Shown here: in pieces, positions 59,102 to 64,000 of the stretch
How positions within the stretch are numbered: the stretch's first letter is position 1
Layout: each line of letters opens with the position of its first letter
Assembly: GCF_013626205.1 (NCBI RefSeq)
Contig: NZ_QHJE01000001.1
Location: forward strand, 682,001 to 746,000
Direction of reading: 5' to 3'
Length of the DNA: 64,000 nt
Origin: Hyphomicrobium methylovorum
Lineage (GTDB): Bacteria > Pseudomonadota > Alphaproteobacteria > Rhizobiales > Hyphomicrobiaceae
Program-made: the position numbers and the translations under genes
The notes under the pieces: generated by a model
Seen by the model: the letters and a program-made list of their open reading frames with translations, nothing else
Databases searched by the model: none
Told to the model about the DNA's origin: nothing

Positions 59102-60130
59102 TCAGGGGTCACAAGGTGCGCTACCGGCGCAACTTGGACTGAGGCCGCAGGGCGCGTCGTTGCCGATCTCGAGCTGCAGCGTTGCGTGGCGAATTTGGAA
59201 TTCCTCGCGCAACATATTGGCGGCATTAGAAATGAAGGCGTCGCCCGGATGCCCGTCAGGCATCACCAGGTGGCAGGTGAGCGCCGTTTCCGTGGTGCTC
59301 ATCGGCCAAATGTGGAGGTCATGGAGACTTGCGACTCCCGGCAGCGCTGCAAGGCGGCTTCGCACGAGCTCGGGGTTGATGTTGTCCGGAACGGCTTGGA
59401 GCGCCAGCCGGGTCGAGTCCCGAAGAAGGCCCCAGGTGGCCCAGACGATCACGACAGCGATCGCAAGGCTGACAACGGGATCGAGCCAGTCCCATCCCGT
59501 CATGAACATGACTATGCCCGCCACAACGACGCCCATAGAAATTCCGGCATCGGCGGCCATGTGCAGGTAGGCCCCACGAATGTTCACATCACTCTCGCGC
59601 CCTGACATGAACAGCATTGCGGTGAAGCCGTTGATCACCACGCCGATGCCCGCCACGACGATCACCATCATGTCGTTGACGGCTGGGGGAGACCCGAGCC
59701 GCTGCACCGCTTCCAAAGCAATCGCACCGACGGCGATGAGCAACAGCATCGCGTTGGCGAGCGCGGCCAAGATCGTCGACGACTTATAACCGTATGTGTA
59801 ACGCAACGTCGGGCGCAGCTTGTCGAGGATGCTCGCGCCCCAAGCGATCAGCAGACCGAGGACGTCGCTGAGATTGTGACCGGCGTCAGCGAGAAGCGCT
59901 ACAGAGCTTGCGGCGATGCCAGCCGCCACTTCCACGATAATGAATGCTGCGTTCAGCCCGACGCCGATTGCGAACGCGGTGCCGAAATCTTTCGGTGCAT
60001 GAACATGACCGCCGCCATGGCTGTGGTCGTGATCGTGGCCATCGTGATCGTGGTCATCGCGATGATCATGATCGACGTCCGATCCCTCGCGGCTTGGCGT
60101 CGAGTTCTGGGAAGAGGGATCGTCAGCCAT
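59102..60130 (-). CDS. Cation diffusion facilitator (zinc/cobalt efflux, CzcD-like)
   Basis: 342 residues. His/Asp-rich N-terminus (DHDHRDDHDHDGHDHDHSHG) for metal binding, then six membrane helices with the two conserved metal-site pairs H-x-x-x-D: DAGHNLSDV in helix 2 and YLHMAADAG in helix 5. A cytoplasmic C-terminal domain (about 265-330, LPGVASLHDLHIWPM) with CDF fold, and a Cys-containing tail (CGLSPSCAGSAPC). Exports divalent metals, probably Zn2+ or Co2+, by proton antiport across the inner membrane. Stands alone. Confidence 0.93.
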   Translation of the reverse strand: MADDPSSQNSTPSREGSDVDHDHRDDHDHDGHDHDHSHGGGHVHAPKDFGTAFAIGVGLNAAFIIVEVAAGIAASSVALLADAGHNLSDVLGLLIAWGASILDKLRPTLRYTYGYKSSTILAALANAMLLLIAVGAIALEAVQRLGSPPAVNDMMVIVVAGIGVVINGFTAMLFMSGRESDVNIRGAYLHMAADAGISMGVVVAGIVMFMTGWDWLDPVVSLAIAVVIVWATWGLLRDSTRLALQAVPDNINPELVRSRLAALPGVASLHDLHIWPMSTTETALTCHLVMPDGHPGDAFISNAANMLREEFQIRHATLQLEIGNDAPCGLSPSCAGSAPCDP

Positions 60131-60231
60131 AGTCTCGCGGTCGCTACTCAGGGGGTCGGTGGAAGCTAGCCGACGTGTCAGACGAATTCAAACGCGCACC
60201 GGGCTATGCCGTTCCGTGAGGACCTTTAGCG

Positions 60232-61656
60232 TCAACGCTTATTCAGCCCGCTGATGCGCTCAAGAAGGCGCGGCTGGCGCGCGGCTGCCGGAATAGCCGG
60301 TGGCACTTTCGGCGGGGATTCCGTCATCGGCAGCGGCGGCGGCTGCTGTCCTTCGGGCCCGTCCGAGCTATCGTTGCCGTTTGCGGCCGTCCCATTGAGC
60401 GAACGGAGGAATGACCCCGGCCGGGCGTCGCGCGCTTTGTCATCGGATGCAGCAACGACGTCGAGCGGCGGCGGGCGCACGGGACGTGGCTCGGCAATCC
60501 GTTCGGCCAGCGGCTTGCGCGGCGCTTCGCTTTCTGAACTTTCCGCTTCGGCATGCGTCCGGGGCGTGATGCGGCGCAGCTCTTCGTGGAAATGCACCGC
60601 TTGGCGCGACAGACGTTCTTGACTCGACGCGATCTCAGCCTTGAGGGCAGCGATCGTATTGCGCTGCTCGTCCACTTCGGTCTGCAAGGCGCTGAGGTCG
60701 GCCTGCTGCGAGATGGCGCCGGGCTGCGGGGCTTTCTCTTCGTACGATTTTACAGCAGCCTTGAGCTTTGCGATCTCGCTCGATTTGGCATCGCTTGCAG
60801 CCTGCAGATCCGCCAAGCGATCTTCGAGCGCCATACGCGCAGCATCGTCGCCGCCGACGCTCGCTTTCATCTTGCTCAGCTCGCTTTCCGACTTGGCGAG
60901 CGCGGCGGTCAATTTCTTGATTTCGGCGGTAACGGATTCACCTGCCGGGATCGTCACGCTCGCTTTTCTGGCTTCAAACTGTAGCTTGGTTATCTGATCG
61001 GCTTGCTGGCGTGATTGGGCGCGCAGCGCTTCCAATTCAGAGCGCAACGCCACGTTGCCATCGTCACGCTCATCGGCGCGCGCGTTACGGTTACGCGCGG
61101 CGCGCGTATTGAGCGTCGTGCGCAGTTTGACGAGTTCTTTTTCGCGCTGCGTATTGAGCTGGCTTGCCTCATCGAGGGCGTTCGCCTGCTTCGCACTGGT
61201 CGCAAGCAGCTCCCTGATCTCGCGGTCGCGCGCGGCCAGGAGCTTGCGCGTTTCGGTGAGGCGCTGCTCGACTTTTGGCAGACGATCGAGGATGGCTTGC
61301 TCAAGAACGCGGCGTGCGTTCTCGTGCTCACCCACGCTCATCTTATGATTGTCGATGGCTTCGGTGAGTTCCTGGATCTTGGCGTCGCGACGATTGAGTT
61401 CAACGCTTTGGCGTGCGCTTGCGAGGCTCGCTTCCTCGACCTTCGTTTCGAGCTTGTGAAGGTCCATCGCGAATTCGGCGCGAAGGCGATCTTTATCGGC
61501 GCGAATTTCTTCTTCGGTGAGCGGCAGCGTGCGCTTCAATGCTTCGGTGGCGAAGCGTTCGATGCGGCGGCGATATGCCGGAAGAAGCACGACAATAATC
61601 AGGGCCGCGATCAAGAAGCCCAGCGTAACGAGCATCGCGGCATAAAGGGTGATCAA
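60232..61656 (-). CDS. Membrane-anchored coiled-coil protein
   Basis: 474 residues from a TTG preceded by CAGGG (an ATG seven codons later is an alternative). One membrane helix near the N-terminus (MLVTLGFLIAALIIVVLLPA), then a long coiled coil about residues 40-365 with dense heptads (KLETKVEEASLASARQSVEL, RRVLEQAILDRLPKVEQRL, EKELVKLRTTLNTRAAR). The tail is Pro-rich and disordered. Cytoplasmic side predicted from the positive YRRRIERF after the helix. Proteins of this layout near envelope genes are common in Hyphomicrobiales; function unknown. Confidence 0.8.
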   Translation of the reverse strand: MITLYAAMLVTLGFLIAALIIVVLLPAYRRRIERFATEALKRTLPLTEEEIRADKDRLRAEFAMDLHKLETKVEEASLASARQSVELNRRDAKIQELTEAIDNHKMSVGEHENARRVLEQAILDRLPKVEQRLTETRKLLAARDREIRELLATSAKQANALDEASQLNTQREKELVKLRTTLNTRAARNRNARADERDDGNVALRSELEALRAQSRQQADQITKLQFEARKASVTIPAGESVTAEIKKLTAALAKSESELSKMKASVGGDDAARMALEDRLADLQAASDAKSSEIAKLKAAVKSYEEKAPQPGAISQQADLSALQTEVDEQRNTIAALKAEIASSQERLSRQAVHFHEELRRITPRTHAEAESSESEAPRKPLAERIAEPRPVRPPPLDVVAASDDKARDARPGSFLRSLNGTAANGNDSSDGPEGQQPPPLPMTESPPKVPPAIPAAARQPRLLERISGLNKR

Positions 61657-61778
61657 GAAACAAACCCTGAGTTGATCGCCACACGGCCCCCGCCGCTAGC
61701 GCACGTCCCTGTCGCCGAGTGAAGTACATATTCCCGGCGTCCGGCAACCGTAAATCACCGTACTCAGGGGGTTATCCC

Positions 61779-62771
61779 TCAGAACGGGTTCCATGTCGGG
61801 TTTCGAGTATACTTCAAATAACCCACGTTCGCACCGAGCCTTAGGCCCACTCCCGCGCGAATTGGCGCGAGTGTGACATGGCCGGACTTCTGCCACTGCA
61901 CGCTTACACCGCCAACCAGGTAAGCCGCGCCCTCCACGCCGCCAAAACGGTCATAGATGTCTTCCGGGTCGCGCAGATTGTATACCAGCGTCATGACCTT
62001 AGAGCCTTCGGCTCCGAAATCGTAGCCGACTGAAGGCCCCTGCCAATAGACTTTGGAAGTACCGGCATCCTTGGTGTAGAGCGTGCCTTCTCCGTAGGCG
62101 AGGCCAGCGACGAACGCTCCACCGGCATCTTGTCCGAGGATATATCCGTTTGGCCGGCCCGCCTTCTGGAACGCCCATTCGATGGCTGAAGCCAGACTGC
62201 CGCTGACTTTCCCGAAAAAGTTGCCTCCGGCGCGGATGATCTCGTCTTCCGTGTAAGTCGATCGCCGCGGGCCGCGCTCGTCGTACGGGGGAGGACCTGC
62301 GTTGTATCGATCATCGCGGCTGGCGCTGTGCTGCGGCGGATCGCTGTAGGGTTCGCCATAGCCGCTCGAGTCGTAATTGCCGCCGCCTTGCGAGCTGCCA
62401 TAGGGCTGGTAGGCGTTGTTGCCGCCGTTACGCCCCTGTGAATAGCCGTCGCCTTGCCCGGCTTGATCGTAGGACTGCGGCGCTGGATAGCCGGCATCTC
62501 CCCCACCCTGCCGCGGCGAACCTCGATAGGAATTTGAGGACGGAGGCGCGTAGGAATCGCCCTGGCGGGCGTATCCGCCTTGATCGTAGGAACCACCTTG
62601 ATTGTAGGAGCCGCCCTGATTGTAAGAGTCCGACGGCGGACGGTACGCATCGTCCACGGCGCCCGCGCTCGATCCCGTTACGGCCAGCAAGAGTGCAAGC
62701 GGCAATGCCAAAGACCAGCCCGGCATGCGCCGCGCACTTGCGCCTGGCGACCTCATTGAGACGCGGTTCAT
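61779..62771 (-). CDS. DUF1134 protein (EipA-like) with Gln/Gly/Tyr-rich insert
   Basis: 330 residues: signal sequence (WSLALPLALLLAVTGSSAGA), a low-complexity region about residues 45-165 with SYNQGG/SYDQGG repeats and many Pro/Gly/Tyr, and a C-terminal DUF1134 domain (about 175-330; IIRAGGNFFGKVSGSLASAI, GYILGQDAGGAFVAGLAYGE, GKVYWQGPSVGYDFG-like strand). DUF1134 includes EipA, a periplasmic protein needed for envelope integrity in Brucella. The domain lacks the insert in most members, so the Gln/Gly/Tyr region is a lineage-specific addition. Confidence 0.88.
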   Translation of the reverse strand: MNRVSMRSPGASARRMPGWSLALPLALLLAVTGSSAGAVDDAYRPPSDSYNQGGSYNQGGSYDQGGYARQGDSYAPPSSNSYRGSPRQGGGDAGYPAPQSYDQAGQGDGYSQGRNGGNNAYQPYGSSQGGGNYDSSGYGEPYSDPPQHSASRDDRYNAGPPPYDERGPRRSTYTEDEIIRAGGNFFGKVSGSLASAIEWAFQKAGRPNGYILGQDAGGAFVAGLAYGEGTLYTKDAGTSKVYWQGPSVGYDFGAEGSKVMTLVYNLRDPEDIYDRFGGVEGAAYLVGGVSVQWQKSGHVTLAPIRAGVGLRLGANVGYLKYTRNPTWNPF

Positions 62772-62916
62772 CTCTGTGACCCCACGAAATTGTCGAGCCG
62801 GCGCGCGCTCTTCGACCGTGAGCTTCGCATCGGATCGCCCCTCTAAACCCGTACGGAGAATCGCGGGATTCTGTTGCTAAAGTATGGCCGTTCCAGGTTG
62901 CTTATGCGCCGGACGA

Positions 62917-63750
62917 CTAAGTGCTGCCGCGACGCCACAGCGGCTGGCGCCCCCAGGCCACGAAATGGCCATTGCGAAATCCGCGTTGGAAATGGCCGTA
63001 TGTCAGCGGCTCGCCTTCCGGCGTCGTCACCGAACCGCCAGCGGCTTCCAGGATTGCCTGACCCGCGGCCGTATCCCATTCATAGGTCTCACCAAAGCGC
63101 GCGTAGAGGTCACCCTCTCCGGCGGCGATGAGACAGAACTTCATGGCTGAACCGAGCGGCCGCGCGTCGGCGACCTTCAGGTCCGCGAGAAGCTGGGCAC
63201 TCGCGCTGCCGGTGCCGCGGCTGTTGAACGCCACCAGCGTTTCCGGATCGGGGGTGCGCGTGGTTATGCGATGAAACGTAACTTCGGGCGGTTCTTCTCC
63301 CGGCGCGAGCGAAAGCTGCCCCTCGTACGCGAAGCCGTCAGCTCGGGTCACGAACAGCCGCTCAGACGGTGGTAGATAGATCAAGCCGAAGCGGGCCTTG
63401 CCGTCTTCGACGTATCCGATGTTGATCGAAAACTCGGGCTTGCCGCGAATAAACAGACGCGTGCCATCGAGCGCATCGACGAGAAAGAAGCGGCGCGCGT
63501 ATTCGCAAGGACGACCTGCAGCGATTTCTTCTTCGGCGACGACGGGAATCTCCGGCGCGATCTTGGCGAGATCCGCAAGAATCACGAGTTCCGCTTCTCG
63601 GTCAGCGATTGTAACGGGAGAGCGGTCAGCTTTTTGTTCGATCTCCACGCCCTTGGCGAAGTATGCCATTTCAAGGCGTCCAGCCGCGCGCACCGTCGGC
63701 AGCAGAGCTGTTACGAGTGCATCGTGATCTTCGATATCGATCGGCTGCAT
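62917..63750 (-). CDS. cysQ: 3'(2'),5'-bisphosphate nucleotidase / inositol monophosphatase family
   Basis: 277 residues with all metal-site motifs of the inositol monophosphatase superfamily: VVAEEE (about 69-74), DALDGTRLF (about 92-100) and WDTAAGQAILEAAGG near the C-terminus. Length and the TRLF variant suit CysQ, which hydrolyses PAP from sulfate assimilation and sulfotransfer; an inositol or histidinol phosphatase cannot be excluded. ATG at 63750. Cytoplasmic, no signal peptide. The 63751-64000 stretch upstream shows no gene, only a short AAGAC/GTCTT dyad near 63827-63840, and is probably its promoter region. Confidence 0.88.
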   Translation of the reverse strand: MQPIDIEDHDALVTALLPTVRAAGRLEMAYFAKGVEIEQKADRSPVTIADREAELVILADLAKIAPEIPVVAEEEIAAGRPCEYARRFFLVDALDGTRLFIRGKPEFSINIGYVEDGKARFGLIYLPPSERLFVTRADGFAYEGQLSLAPGEEPPEVTFHRITTRTPDPETLVAFNSRGTGSASAQLLADLKVADARPLGSAMKFCLIAAGEGDLYARFGETYEWDTAAGQAILEAAGGSVTTPEGEPLTYGHFQRGFRNGHFVAWGRQPLWRRGST

Positions 63751-64000
63751 GATTCGGCCAGTGTCTCTTGGTTTGCCAAGGCGCCCCGCACGTGCCTAAC
63801 AGCACGACGGCCCGACCGTTGCGCTCAAGACTCATGTCTTGAATGAAAAATCGGAGCTTTCGCCCACTGCCGGTCCCAGGACTTGGCAACCGTGTTCCGG
63901 CGCATGTATCAGAGCTTAATGCAATTTCGCAAGCGGCCCGTTGGCTCGCGTCGCGCTGTCGCGCTTTGAATGCGCATCAGCAGATCAGGCCTTGCAACAA

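Overview
The window reads as a chromosomal segment of a methylotrophic alphaproteobacterium, most likely a Hyphomicrobium-like member of the Hyphomicrobiales. The call rests on gene content: a complete mxaFJGIRSACKLD methanol-oxidation cluster, a lanmodulin homologue, a lanthanide-type quinoprotein dehydrogenase operon, and alphaproteobacterial families such as DUF1134 (EipA-like). No rRNA, tRNA, CRISPR array, insertion sequence or phage gene was recognised.

Layout. (1) 1-4227: the tail of a von Willebrand A (VWA) protein, a DUF3617 protein, a LolA-like exported protein, and a leftward lipoprotein / sensor kinase / response regulator operon divergent from mxaF. (2) 4603-17202: the mxa cluster, with calcium methanol dehydrogenase MxaF/MxaI, MxaJ, cytochrome cL (MxaG) and the maturation genes mxaR, S, A, C, K, L and D, several joined by ATGA overlaps. 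A YVTN propeller, a TraB/GumN protein and a small exported protein follow. (3) 17227-27410, leftward: a seven-gene operon (XoxF-type dehydrogenase, substrate-binding protein fused to ankyrin repeats, cytochrome c, ABC-type binding protein, YVTN propeller, kinase, regulator) followed by lanM. (4) 27927-35679: quinoprotein-associated accessory genes (serine hydrolase, SoxYZ-like carrier, VWA, WD40, DUF3617, SUMF1-like) and a third kinase/regulator pair. (5) 35672-40443: TonB-dependent siderophore-type receptor with two membrane proteins. (6) 41098-50227: autotransporter, ferredoxin-NADP reductase, FecR protein, CHASE2 cyclase, LuxR regulator. (7) 50319-57540: a type I secretion ABC/HlyD pair downstream of two long, low-complexity repeat proteins. 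(8) 58150-63750: Crp/Fnr regulator, cation diffusion facilitator, coiled-coil membrane protein, DUF1134 protein, CysQ.

How it fits together. Regions 1-4 look like one periplasmic quinoprotein oxidation system with two interchangeable dehydrogenases. MxaF has D-F-A at the metal-site position, as expected for calcium. The second enzyme has D-Y-D, as expected for lanthanides. A four-EF-hand lanmodulin is encoded directly downstream of the second operon. Three homologous kinase/regulator pairs are interspersed. A 14-bp palindrome of the form GGGAATnnnTCCCG occurs exactly in three promoter regions of this block and approximately in others, with copies about 21-22 bp apart upstream of lanM and of the lanthanide-type operon. 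This suggests a shared regulon.

The least explained part is the type I secretion locus. One candidate cargo contains two different families of 40-residue (120-bp) Val/Thr/Asp repeats. The other has a Cys/Pro-rich head and an Asn/Leu/Val/Asp-rich body. Both share an Asp-Ser-His / Thr-Asn-rich module.
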